Origin: Paraburkholderia franconis
Lineage (GTDB): Bacteria > Pseudomonadota > Gammaproteobacteria > Burkholderiales > Burkholderiaceae
Assembly (NCBI RefSeq): GCF_009362735.1
Contig: NZ_WHNP01000015.1
Coordinates: 62,001 to 126,000, forward strand
DNA length: 64,000 nucleotides
Direction: 5' to 3'
In this document: piece by piece, positions 46,834-55,697 of the stretch
Position numbering within the stretch: the first letter of the stretch is position 1
Layout: each line of letters begins with the position of its first letter
Notes under the pieces: model-generated
Told to the model about the DNA's origin: nothing
Database searches by the model: none
What the model saw: only the letters and a program-made list of their open reading frames with translations
Position numbers and translations under genes: made by a program

Positions 46834-47553
46834 ATGAAGCGTTCATACCTACTCGGAAAGCAGACATTGTGGATGGCAACGACTGTTGTTGCGCTGAGTG
46901 TGCTGACGGCATGCGGCGGCAGCGGATCGCCGCCGACCGGGACCATCAACGGCACAGCGGCGGTTGGCGCTCCGTTCGCGAGTGCGACGATCTCAATCGT
47001 CTGCAAGAACCGTTCGGCGAGCACTACGACAGACTCATCCGGCAAGTTCAACGCGACGTTCGCGTTCGATGGCCCGTGCACGTTGACTGGCACTGGCGGT
47101 AGCACCACGCTTCACTCGTTTGCGGCGGGGCCGGGTACGTACAACCTGACTTCACTGACGGAGCTGCTTCTGAGTTATCTGGCGGCGCAGCTTGGGACTA
47201 CGGTCAACGGCCTGCTGGCAGGCCTTCCGACCAATCCAAAGTACCAGAGCGCACTGACCAGTGGCACGGTGATTACAAATGCGGAATCCGCCGTCGCGCA
47301 GGTCGTCAAAAACATGTACGGCGTGACCTTGTCGACTTCCGCGTTCCTGACTACTGCGTTCACCACGGGTCAGCCGGGGATCGATGCCGATCTTGACAAG
47401 CTGCACGGCGCCGGGGCGATTGATTCCACGGGACAACCAGTCTCAGAACTGGTGAACGCGCTGGTGAACGCAGGCGCGAAGAATCCGATTACGGGTTCGG
47501 GTAGCGGCTCGACTGGGGGTACGGGCGGTACGGGTGGCACGGGCGCTACGTAG
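46834..47553 (+). CDS. Lipoprotein with Gly/Thr-rich tail
   Basis: The 239-residue protein has a lipoprotein signal (ALSVLTACGGSGS) and then a carboxypeptidase-regulatory-like beta segment (TINGTAAVGAPFASATISIV). The C-terminus is a flexible run of Gly, Ser and Thr repeats (TGGTGGTGGTGAT). I do not recognise the full family. It follows yjbH by 19 bp with TGGAGAG before the ATG and is probably an envelope accessory of the exopolysaccharide system. The frame to 46756 is rejected as it overlaps yjbH. Confidence 0.75.
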   Translation: MKRSYLLGKQTLWMATTVVALSVLTACGGSGSPPTGTINGTAAVGAPFASATISIVCKNRSASTTTDSSGKFNATFAFDGPCTLTGTGGSTTLHSFAAGPGTYNLTSLTELLLSYLAAQLGTTVNGLLAGLPTNPKYQSALTSGTVITNAESAVAQVVKNMYGVTLSTSAFLTTAFTTGQPGIDADLDKLHGAGAIDSTGQPVSELVNALVNAGAKNPITGSGSGSTGGTGGTGGTGAT

Positions 47554-47796
47554 ACCAAAAGTGACGGGTGCTGGGGCGCGTGCTCATCCCGGCCGAGCAG
47601 GTGGCGGATCGCAGCGGCATTGTCGTGATATTGCCAGCCCGAGTGGAAGCCAGCGTTTCGGATGCCCCCTGAGCGCGAACCGTGCCGCGAGCTTGGCGAG
47701 ACGACGTGTCTCGCGTCAGGGGCATTCCCTTTTCGCAAGAAAGTGATTCAGCAAGCACGTGCTTTAACGAAGCAGACTCTGGAGGACAAGTAAGTC

Positions 47797-49614
47797 ATGT
47801 GCGGGATTGTCGGTGCAGTTGCACAACGTAACATCGTTCCCGTTCTCATCGAAGGACTGCGTCGCCTCGAATATCGCGGCTATGATTCGTGCGGCGTGGC
47901 CGTGCTGGCGGGAGGCGAACTACACCGTGCGCGCAGTGTCTCGCGCGTCGCGGAACTGGATGCGCAGGTGCGCGAGACGCATCTGGAAGGCGTCAGCGGC
48001 ATTTCGCACACGCGGTGGGCGACCCACGGCGCGCCCGTCACCGATAACGCGCATCCAATATTCTCCTGCAACGAATTGGCACTCGTGCACAACGGCATCA
48101 TCGAGAATTACGAGCCGCTGCGCGAGATGCTGCGTGGCAAGGGCTACGAGTTTGTCTCGCAGACCGATACGGAAGTCATCGCGCATCTGATCCACAGCCT
48201 GTATCGCGGCGATCTGATCACAGCGGTGCGAAATGCCGTGGGCGAACTGCACGGTGCCTACGCGATTGCAGTTTTGCACACAGCGCATCGGAACACGGTT
48301 GTCGGTGCGCGGCAAGGGTCGCCGCTCGTCGTTGGTCTTGGCGAGCACGAGAACTTTCTCGCCTCGGATGCACTGGCGCTTGCTGGAAGCACGGAGCGTC
48401 TTGTCTTTCTGGAGGAAGGCGACGTCTGCGAGCTGACGCTCGCGAGTGTCAGGATCGTCGATCGTCACGGTGCGCCTATTGAGCGCGAAACGCGTGAAGT
48501 TGCGGCTTACGGCGGTGCGGTTGAACTGGGCCCTTACCGCCACTTCATGCAGAAGGAGATTTTCGAGCAGCCGCGCACAATCGGTGACACGATCCCGGCA
48601 ACGGATTCTTTCGACGCAACGCTGTTTGGTGAGGCCGCACCGACGGCATTTTCGGAAATCGACAGCCTCCTGATTGTCGCATGCGGCACGAGCTACTACT
48701 CGGGATTGACGGCAAAATACTGGCTCGAGTCGATCGCGAAAATTCCCACGCAGGTGGAGATCGCGAGCGAGTACCGCTATCGCGACTCCGTGCCAAATGC
48801 GAATCAGCTGGTAGTGGCGATCTCGCAGTCTGGCGAAACCGCGGATACGCTTGCGGCGCTCAAGCATGCGCAAGCGCTGGGACACAAGCACACGCTGTCG
48901 GTCTGCAATGTCAGCACAAGCGCGATGGTGCGGCTGACGGTGCTCTCATTCCTCACGCATGCGGGCCGAGAGATCGGCGTCGCGTCGACGAAGGCGTTTA
49001 CAACGCAGCTGGTCGCTCTCTTCGTGCTCGCGGTAACGCTCGGCAAAGTGCGCGGCCACGTGACCGCGTCACAGGAAGCCGACTATCTGCGCCAGCTACG
49101 CCACTTGCCGGCGGCGCTAAACAGTGTGCTGGCGCTGGAGCCACAGATCATCGCATGGTCGGAAGAGTTTGCGCGTAAGGACAGCGCACTGTTCCTCGGC
49201 CGCGGGCTGCATTATCCAATAGCGCTTGAAGGTGCGTTGAAACTGAAGGAGATCTCTTACATCCACGCGGAAGCGTACGCGGCCGGCGAGCTTAAGCATG
49301 GGCCGCTCGCGCTGGTCACGCAGACAATGGCGGCCGTGACCATTGCACCAAACGACGCGCTGCTGGAAAAGCTGAAGTCAAACATTCAGGAGGTCCGGGC
49401 GCGCGGTGGGCAACTGTATGTATTCGCCGATGCCGATACGAAGATCGTCAATGACGAAGGGCTGCATGTCATCCGCATGCCCGAGCACTATGGCTTGCTG
49501 TCACCGATCCTGCACGTCGTGCCGCTGCAGTTACTCGCGTACCACACGGCTTGTGCCCGCGGGACGGATGTCGACAAGCCGCGGAATCTTGCAAAATCTG
49601 TCACCGTTGAATAA
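47797..49614 (+). CDS. glmS: Glutamine-fructose-6-phosphate aminotransferase
   Basis: The 605-residue enzyme begins MCGIVGAV, exposing the catalytic Cys of the glutaminase domain, with RRLEYRGYDSCGVAVL following. Two SIS domains bind the sugar phosphate (VACGTSYYSGLTAKYWLESI; FLGRGLHYPIALEGALKLKE). It makes glucosamine-6-phosphate, the first step to UDP-GlcNAc, and thus feeds WecB and WecC. It is likely a second copy dedicated to the exopolysaccharide, since a housekeeping glmS is essential elsewhere; that is inference. Confidence 0.95.
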   Translation: MCGIVGAVAQRNIVPVLIEGLRRLEYRGYDSCGVAVLAGGELHRARSVSRVAELDAQVRETHLEGVSGISHTRWATHGAPVTDNAHPIFSCNELALVHNGIIENYEPLREMLRGKGYEFVSQTDTEVIAHLIHSLYRGDLITAVRNAVGELHGAYAIAVLHTAHRNTVVGARQGSPLVVGLGEHENFLASDALALAGSTERLVFLEEGDVCELTLASVRIVDRHGAPIERETREVAAYGGAVELGPYRHFMQKEIFEQPRTIGDTIPATDSFDATLFGEAAPTAFSEIDSLLIVACGTSYYSGLTAKYWLESIAKIPTQVEIASEYRYRDSVPNANQLVVAISQSGETADTLAALKHAQALGHKHTLSVCNVSTSAMVRLTVLSFLTHAGREIGVASTKAFTTQLVALFVLAVTLGKVRGHVTASQEADYLRQLRHLPAALNSVLALEPQIIAWSEEFARKDSALFLGRGLHYPIALEGALKLKEISYIHAEAYAAGELKHGPLALVTQTMAAVTIAPNDALLEKLKSNIQEVRARGGQLYVFADADTKIVNDEGLHVIRMPEHYGLLSPILHVVPLQLLAYHTACARGTDVDKPRNLAKSVTVE

Positions 49615-49639
49615 CGGTCGCGCCATTTCGACGAAGGAG

Positions 49640-50040
49640 CGCGTTGCAGAACGAGGAGCCTTTCTGCATTTGGTCAAAGAACTGTGCAGGAAGCACGGGT
49701 TCAGTGACGCGTCGTTCTACACCTGGCGTGCGAAGTTCGGCGGCATGGAAGTCTCGGAAGCCCGCCGGTTGAAAGACCTTGAGGCCGAGAACGCGCGGCT
49801 GAAGAAGCTGCTGGCCGAAGCAATGCCCGATATGACGTTCAACGGCAAGTTCCTCGACGAATGAAAGCACTGGTTCACGACGCTCGCCGACGCTCGGGCT
49901 GTCATCGCGGCATGGCGTCAGGACTACCACGAGCAAAGGCCGCACAGTGCACTGAACTAGCTTTCTCCGTCGGAGTTCGCGGCGAAACATCGGGCAACAG
50001 CGGACGCTCCTGCCGCTTTCCAGGAGCTGATTTAAAGGGG
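49640..50040 (+). pseudogene. IS3-family transposase remnant (internal deletion)
   Basis: An OrfA fragment (LCRKHGFSDASFYTWRAKFG, then LEAENARLKKLLAEAM) runs to 49864 and is immediately followed by the last 60 or so codons of OrfB in another frame (WRQDYHEQRPHSALN, an amber codon, LSPSEFAAKH). The DDE core between them is missing, and the remnant begins just after glmS. It cannot transpose. Confidence 0.85.
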
Positions 50041-50143
50041 CTTTGCTAGAAGTCCACTGGCCCTACTGAAGGGGGCAGGTCAGCGGAAACATGAATGTGG
50101 GAAGTTTCGTGCAATCTTATGAAAATAGGAAATCGGTGGAAAA

Positions 50144-50956
50144 ATGAAAAAACTTTGCGCAGTGATTTGTGGCGGCATCGTCCTGTCGGGATGCAGTTGG
50201 TTCAGCCATCGTGAACAGGCATCCAGCGGGATCGATGGTCTGAACCGAACTGTTTGGGCGGTAACGGACACTCCCCATGTTGGTACAATTGTCAAGCTCG
50301 ATATTCATCAGGATGGCACTGCGAGTATCATGAAATCTTCAGATGTCGTCGTCGACTATGTCAGTTCGTCTAAAATTACGGAGCGTGTAAGCGACACAGA
50401 TAAAGTGATTGATCTAACCGGTGATAAGGGTGTGAATCTGGCGATCAATTTGCTTCAGCTCGCCACGAACTTTGCGGTCACTAACGTTTCAGCAGATGCG
50501 ACGACGACAAGTTCTGCCCATTTTTCCTTTAAAAGCGTGCACGTCGATCAGGCCCAAACATCAGAAGGTCTTCAACGGCTTGTGCAAAACATCGACGACG
50601 GTACGTATTTGCTCCAGAAAGCAAGAGATCTTTTTGCAAATATCAATGACGAGGTCAGGGCGTATCGGGAAGATCGCACCGTTTTGAGAACCTACTATAT
50701 AGTGGCCAAGGTCTTCAACGTGGGAGCCCTGGATATTGTTACGAGTGGGAGGAATACGAAAAGTATTGTTTTAAGTTGCACTTTTTTTACGAAAAGTTGT
50801 GGGACACTTGGGGGGCACTCAAATGCGACAGATAAGCAGTTGGAGTCGGGAGCCAAACCATTTTTTGTCGTACTGGTTCCCTTCTACCAGAACGCCGGAG
50901 GAACACTGTTTCTGGATCAAAACGCGAGCAAGACTGTCAAAGCGGTCACTGGCTGA
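50144..50956 (+). CDS. Hypothetical lipoprotein of atypical composition
   Basis: The 270-residue protein has a lipoprotein signal (MKKLCAVICGGIVLSGC) and a mature part rich in Thr/Ser/Val with a small disulphide-capable segment (SCTFFTKSCG). A GTGGAAAA stretch precedes the ATG. The DNA is visibly AT-richer than the polysaccharide block and the gene is framed by IS3 and IS701 debris, so it was probably acquired separately. No domain recognised. Confidence 0.65.
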   Translation: MKKLCAVICGGIVLSGCSWFSHREQASSGIDGLNRTVWAVTDTPHVGTIVKLDIHQDGTASIMKSSDVVVDYVSSSKITERVSDTDKVIDLTGDKGVNLAINLLQLATNFAVTNVSADATTTSSAHFSFKSVHVDQAQTSEGLQRLVQNIDDGTYLLQKARDLFANINDEVRAYREDRTVLRTYYIVAKVFNVGALDIVTSGRNTKSIVLSCTFFTKSCGTLGGHSNATDKQLESGAKPFFVVLVPFYQNAGGTLFLDQNASKTVKAVTG

Positions 50957-51108
50957 ATTGCTCTTTATCGATTTTCCGATTTACGTCCGATGTGCAGGGC
51001 TACCACGTCGAGAGCGGCGCGGCTGCGGGGCCCACGCGCGGTAATCGTGATCTTGACTTCTGCAGATAGTTTGATTGACCACTTGTTGCGCTCGGCAGAT
51101 TGCGCACC

Positions 51109-52609
51109 CTAGTACTACTGTGTTACAGAATTGCGCGCTCTATAGCCGTACAGGAAGAGAACCATCGTTGCATGAGCCTTTGTCCAAGCAGGATGCGCAA
51201 CGTAGTAATGGAATCAGGAACGTGGCGTTGAGCGCGCTGGACTGCCCCGTGGGATGTAATCCGTGGGAAGGGTAGGCAGCGTGCGTTCGAGGAAGTTTTT
51301 TTTATCGCCTGCACCTGATTGCATCCTGAGTCGCTGAGCCATCAGAAAGCCATATGCAGCGATACTCAGCGTGGCGTGGTGGTGAAAGCCACGCCAGCCT
51401 CGCCCTTCATAGTGACCGAGCCCGAACTCCTGCTTCAGGTCCTGATAGTCGCGCTCGATGCGCCAGCGCATTTTGGTCACGAACACGAGCTGCTCGAGGG
51501 TCGCCTCTTCGGGGGCGGTAGTGAGAAAGTATTTGAGCGGCTCCGTATCGCCATCAGGCCATTCAATGAGCAGCCATTCTTCGTCGCGAACGGTACTTCG
51601 CCAATTGTCGCGATGCGCGGGACAAACCCGCACGGCGGCAAAGCGTGAGGAAAGTGCTGCGTTGCTACCCTCCCGCCAGGTGACGGTCTGCCAGGCGTTT
51701 GCGGGTAATTGCACAGCCACTTCCTTCACTGCGAGCGGTTCATGGCCGGGTGCGCGGCGTAACAATGTCGGGGGTTTGCAGCGCCCGCTCCAGGGCTTGG
51801 GCGGAAGCGGTGCCGTACCGGGTGCCCACACAGAGGTGCCCGGCCGGATCCCTACCGAATACAACAAACCCAGTTCAGTTACGCTTTCCCGGAAAGCGGT
51901 TTCGTCGCCGTACCCGGCATCGGCGAGCACAATGCCCGGTGCAATGCCGGATGCTACAGCCTCTCGGAGTTGGGCCAGCGCAATCTGTGGCTTGGTCTCG
52001 AAGGCGAGATCGTCGGGAATGCCCGCATGACGCGCTCGTTCCCGGTCTTCAATCCATTCCTTGGGGACGTACAGCTGCCAGGCAATGGGCAGGCTGCCGC
52101 GTTGCGTCGCGATCGACAGGCTCACGGCGATCTGGCAGTTATCCTGTTTGCCCAGTTGCCCACAGTATTGCCGCGCTACGCCGACCGAATGCTTGCCTTT
52201 CTTCGGGAAGCCCGTGTCGTCAATAATCCAGTAATAGCCAGCCTCTTCAGCAGCGTGCAGGCCTAACGCGGGCATCACCCATTGCGTACCCGCTGCAGGA
52301 CCGCCCGGTCAGACCATTCTGCCTTGGCCACAAAATGGTGGAGTGATTGGTGTTTCGCACTCGCGTGAAGTGGGTCAATATGCGCGGCCATCGGCTCGAC
52401 GCTCTTGCGCGAAAGCGGCATTACCAGGCCCGAACAGTAACCCTTGAGACCGGCGTGGCGATCGGCGTGCCCTAACGCCTGCGCTAGATGGTTCAGATAC
52501 GCGTCAAATTCGTTGACATCTTCTCCCATCGCGATCCCCAGAAGTCTGTATTATTCAATAGTACCAGGTATCGCTTTGCTGAGAATATTTTTTGACACAG
52601 TAGTACTAG
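51109..52609 (-). mobile_element. IS701-family insertion sequence with intact ends
   Basis: The ends are inverted repeats beginning TACTACTGTGT (51113 onward and the reverse complement from 52605). CTAG flanks both sides (51109-51112 and 52606-52609), consistent with the 4-bp target duplication of IS701 elements. The element itself is about 1493 bp and contains a frame-shifted transposase on the minus strand. Confidence 0.85.
51214..52529 (-). pseudogene. IS701-family transposase, frameshifted
   Basis: Two minus-strand frames make up one protein. The 84-residue N-terminal frame (52529-52275) ends RAVLQRVRNG; the second (52278-51214) begins MMPALGLHAAEEAGYYWIID, then DTGFPKKGKHSVGVARQYCG. Inserting one base near 52280 would join them in frame as RVRQWVMPALG, so a 1-nt deletion is the likely cause. 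DDTGF and WRIERDYQDLKQEFG are typical IS701/IS4-type catalytic regions. Confidence 0.85.
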
Positions 52610-52702
52610 TAGGCTGCGGAAATACCTCGCTCGATAGTCGTCGAGATGAATTGCAAACGCGTTGGTGTGAGAAGCTCACCTATCTCTATCTCCTTGGAGA
52701 TT

Positions 52703-53040
52703 ATGCGCGGCGCGCCGACACATTCACCGAAAGTTTATTTTCCGTGCGCAAGCTGGACGATTTCGTTCCGCCCCCGCGTCCGCTGCGCTCTATTCGCGTC
52801 ATGGCAAACGAGGATCTGGCGAAGATGGATCGGATCTTTGCTGGGATGTGTGACGCTGACATCAAGGGCGGCCGGCCGAGCATTGCGCCGGAGAAGTTAC
52901 TGCGCGCGATGCTGCTGCAGGTGCTGTACGGTATCCGATCTGAACGTCAGCTCATGGGCAAACTCAATACAGCCTGCTGTTTCGGTGGATTTTTGGTCCG
53001 TCGATGGACGATTCGGGCACTGTCAGGTTGCTGGAGAGGT
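52703..53040 (+). pseudogene. IS5-family transposase remnant
   Basis: The N-terminal region of an IS5-type transposase is readable: LRSIRVMANEDLAKMDRIFA, GGRPSIAPEKLLRAMLLQVL, YGIRSERQLM. A 1-nt shift near 52965 leads into YSLLFRWIFGPSMDD. Sequence then passes directly into an IS6-type fragment. Only the first third of the gene survives. Confidence 0.8.
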
Positions 53041-53400
53041 GGCGGTGTTGCTGGTGCGATAAGTTCGGCGCACGATTTGCCCAGTTCGCCAAAGTGGTGC
53101 AGCGCAAGCCAGGCAGCACCTGGCATTTGGATGAGATGTTCGTGACGCTGCGCGGCGAGCCGTATCTGTTGTGGCGCGCGGTCGACGAGCATGGCGCCGA
53201 ACTCGACGTGCTGGAGCAAAAGCGTCGCGACAAGCCCGTAGCAAAGCGCTTCTTTCGGCGGGTGCTGAGTTCGAATCCGGTGCCGCGCAGAATCGTTACC
53301 GACCAGCTACGCAGTTATCCGGCCGCAAAGGCCGATATACCTGAACTCGCTCAGGTAACCCACATTTTCGTCAAAGCGGCTGCACGCGTGAACGATCGTT
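53041..53400 (+). pseudogene. IS6-family transposase remnant 2
   Basis: From about 53050 the frame reads WCDKFGARFAQFAKVVQRKP, then STWHLDEMFVTLRGEPYLLW and KRRDKPVAKRFFRRVLSSN, which is the middle of an IS6 transposase. It lacks the N-terminus (replaced by the IS5 piece) and stops being recognisable at about 53398. It lies on the same strand as the third IS6 relic beyond the phosphonate cluster. Confidence 0.85.
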
Positions 53401-54133
53401 GTTCTTCAGAGGCTTCAGCATAGCAGGTCCTTATTGGGACAAAGCCTGGAGAGCGATTTCGTCTTCGTCATCTGGTCATCTTGACTCGATCGCCATTGCC
53501 AGCATGACAACGCCCTCAAGCATCTCTCCTTTCTTCCTTTGTGTCGAATTTATACGCGACCTGCTGATAGACGAAATTTGGGGGAGGCTCAATCTCCCGA
53601 AATCGCGCCGACTAACATGCGCGACGTCAGCTTCCCGACAAACCGCACATATTTTGTCGCAGCAACACTGGAAACGCGCCGGTTCCCGTGAGTCTTCTGC
53701 ATCCTATTCAGCCACGCGCTTAGCCGTTTCCGTCGCTGGTACAGTTGTTGCGGACTTAAGGACATGAATTCGATCTCGATCGCTCTGTTGACACCGCCCC
53801 GCATTGGGCGATGCGTGACCTTGAAGTAACGCCGGAGAATCGAGGTGCTGGTTTCCGTACCTGTGCGGATAGTTGGCGGTTCGAGACGCTCTTCGGCCGA
53901 ACGGCGAAATAGGGTGGCTGCGCAACTGCCATGCGGCGTTTCCGAAGGCGCCCCCCGAGCTCGATGCTTGGCTCCTTCATGCATACGCTATACAACGGCA
54001 ACCCGGGTGCTGTGCGGCGCACTGATTCAAGTTTTATCGAGATGCGGATGGGATGCGTAACTACGGCAAAATGTTCTGCTGCGCTTTTCTGCGTCGCAGC
54101 TGCTCTCGAGGATATAAAACCACGGAGTAGATC
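53401..54133. other. Interval without a supported gene upstream of the phosphonate cluster
   Basis: Short open frames on both strands lack domains and ribosome-binding sites. GATATAAAA at about 54110 could serve as a -10 element for the downstream operon, but no convincing -35 box is visible. Confidence 0.4.
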
Positions 54134-54214
54134 ATGACGGATACTCTAACCCAGAAGGAACTCAATGACACGGCCTTCGTTTATTGCGGAAATATTAAAG
54201 GCGGGCAATCATGA
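54134..54214 (+). CDS. 26-residue leader peptide overlapping pepM
   Basis: A short ORF encodes MTDTLTQKELNDTAFVYCGN followed by IKGGQS. It has a GGAG six bases before its ATG, and its TGA overlaps the ATG of the PEP mutase gene (ATGA at 54211-54214), so the two are probably translationally coupled. It contains one cysteine. It might be a regulatory leader, a true small protein, or the end of a truncated gene; sequence cannot decide. Confidence 0.5.
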   Translation: MTDTLTQKELNDTAFVYCGNIKGGQS

Positions 54215-55125
54215 CTTATTCTGTGTCGCTTGACGCAAAATTAAGGAGCACCCGCGTCGGGGCGCTAAGAAATGCGCTGGAACGGAAGCGGTGCCTGCGC
54301 GTTATGGAAGCGATAAGTCCGCTTGCTGCTCTGGTGGTCGAGACAAGCCGGGTCATTGATGAGGCGGGAGCGGAACTCGAGTACGACGGCTTCTGGTCGA
54401 GTTCCCTGACCGACTCGACTATGCGGGGAAAACCGGATATTGAAATTCTCGACATGCGAAGCCGAATCACCAATATCAATGAAATATTCGAAAGCACCTG
54501 CAAGCCCCTGATTATCGACGCCGATACGGGCGGGAAATCCGAGCACTTCGCGATGAACGTAGTGATGCTCGAAAATGCGGGCGTGTCTGCGGCGATCATC
54601 GAGGATAAGACCGGTCTAAAGAAGAACTCGTTGATCGGAAATCGTTTTCCTCAGATTCAGGAAGATCCAGAAAAGTTCAGTGCAAAAATCGAGTGCGCAT
54701 GCAAGGCGAGACATAGCGATGAATTCATGATTATCGCTAGGATCGAAAGTCTCGTTTTGGAAAAAGGTATGTCGGATGCGACCTCCCGGGCTCAGCGATA
54801 TGTCGACGCGGGTGCCGACGGAATCATGATTCACAGCAAAAGCGCGAAGCCGGACGAAGTACTCGAATTTGCCTCTCTGTTTAGAGCCCGAGACGGAGAT
54901 ACCCCGCTGGTTTGTATCCCCACAACATACAACCGAATTAAGTTCGGTGAGCTGGAGCAGGCCGGCTTCAACGTTGTAATTTACGCCAATCACTTGTTGC
55001 GGGCTGCTTATCCTGCGATGACCAAGGTCGCTGCGGACATTCTGAAGAGTGGTCGTTCATACGAGGTAGAGGGTCAGCTTTTCTCGATCGAGGAGATCCT
55101 GCGCCTGATTCCAGGGACGGCATGA
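54211..55125 (+). CDS. pepM: Phosphoenolpyruvate mutase
   Basis: The 304-residue TIM-barrel protein carries EDKTGLKKN (residues 131-139), the EDKx5N signature that separates PEP mutase from isocitrate-lyase relatives, plus the metal-site acidic pair in IIDADTGGKSEHF (D103, D105) and SSSLTDSTMRGKPDIEI. It converts PEP to phosphonopyruvate, the first C-P bond-forming step of nearly all known phosphonate natural products. The reaction favours PEP, so a coupled downstream step is needed; no phosphonopyruvate decarboxylase is present in the window. It is the first main gene of an operon running to 58706. Confidence 0.9.
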   Translation: MTYSVSLDAKLRSTRVGALRNALERKRCLRVMEAISPLAALVVETSRVIDEAGAELEYDGFWSSSLTDSTMRGKPDIEILDMRSRITNINEIFESTCKPLIIDADTGGKSEHFAMNVVMLENAGVSAAIIEDKTGLKKNSLIGNRFPQIQEDPEKFSAKIECACKARHSDEFMIIARIESLVLEKGMSDATSRAQRYVDAGADGIMIHSKSAKPDEVLEFASLFRARDGDTPLVCIPTTYNRIKFGELEQAGFNVVIYANHLLRAAYPAMTKVAADILKSGRSYEVEGQLFSIEEILRLIPGTA

Positions 55126-55325
55126 CCATGGCAATTGCGAGAAACCTCGTCAACGATATCGGGCGGGGACGCCACGAACAAAAAATCGTACTGTCGGCCC
55201 ATCGAACAGGCGATTCCAGGAGAGTCGTCGAGATTTCCAGCGCACTGGGCAGTTCGTATATTTGTGATCCCAACTCGCCGGTCACGCAGGCGGTCTACAC
55301 GAACTGTTCGACTCGTGACGCTTGA
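55122..55325 (+). CDS. Small unknown protein, translationally coupled to pepM
   Basis: A 67-residue product starts at an ATG overlapping the pepM stop (ATGA); a second ATG at 55128 is possible. The sequence (MTMAIARNLVNDIGRGRHEQ, then RVVEISSALGSSYICDPNSP) matches nothing I know. It has one or two cysteines. The chain of overlaps suggests it is translated, but it might be a remnant. Confidence 0.45.
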   Translation: MTMAIARNLVNDIGRGRHEQKIVLSAHRTGDSRRVVEISSALGSSYICDPNSPVTQAVYTNCSTRDA

Positions 55326-55335
55326 AATAGATAGG

Positions 55336-55695
55336 ATGATATATGAAGTACCAGTACATTTCGACAGTGATGGTTTTGTGTGCCGCTCGGACAGGGGAGT
55401 GCTAGTAGGTGTGACTAAATACGGAACTCATTGCCTGGCAGTATCGCGACCAGTCCTCGCACGGATCACGGAGAGGCGTGTCGCCGCGTGCGGATATCGG
55501 ACGATCGCGAGGCCACTTCATCTGTCGGAACTCGTGCATACAAGCTACCTTGGTTGGATCGGCGCGGATTTTCGCCTCATCGACGCGGTGCTTTTTCCGC
55601 ACGAGCTTGGCGGGTCTGACGCCGGGATACCGGATGATCTCGCGAGCGTTGCGATGCAAGACGACACGCTCATTCCGATCCTGATGGAGGTATAG
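55336..55695 (+). CDS. Unknown protein in phosphonate operon
   Basis: The product is about 119 residues from ATG 55336 (GATAGG just upstream), or 126 from GTG 55315, which would overlap the preceding ORF by 11 bp. It reads MIYEVPVHFDSDGFVCRSDR and ends DDLASVAMQDDTLIPILMEV, with no recognised domain. Two bases separate it from the transketolase subunit. Its conserved place in the operon suggests a pathway role. Confidence 0.55.
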   Translation: MIYEVPVHFDSDGFVCRSDRGVLVGVTKYGTHCLAVSRPVLARITERRVAACGYRTIARPLHLSELVHTSYLGWIGADFRLIDAVLFPHELGGSDAGIPDDLASVAMQDDTLIPILMEV

Positions 55696-55697
55696 CG

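Noticed and set aside
47554..47796. Possible glmS riboswitch/ribozyme upstream of glmS
   Set aside because: glmS ribozymes are essentially a Gram-positive feature and no matching structure was seen in this short interval.
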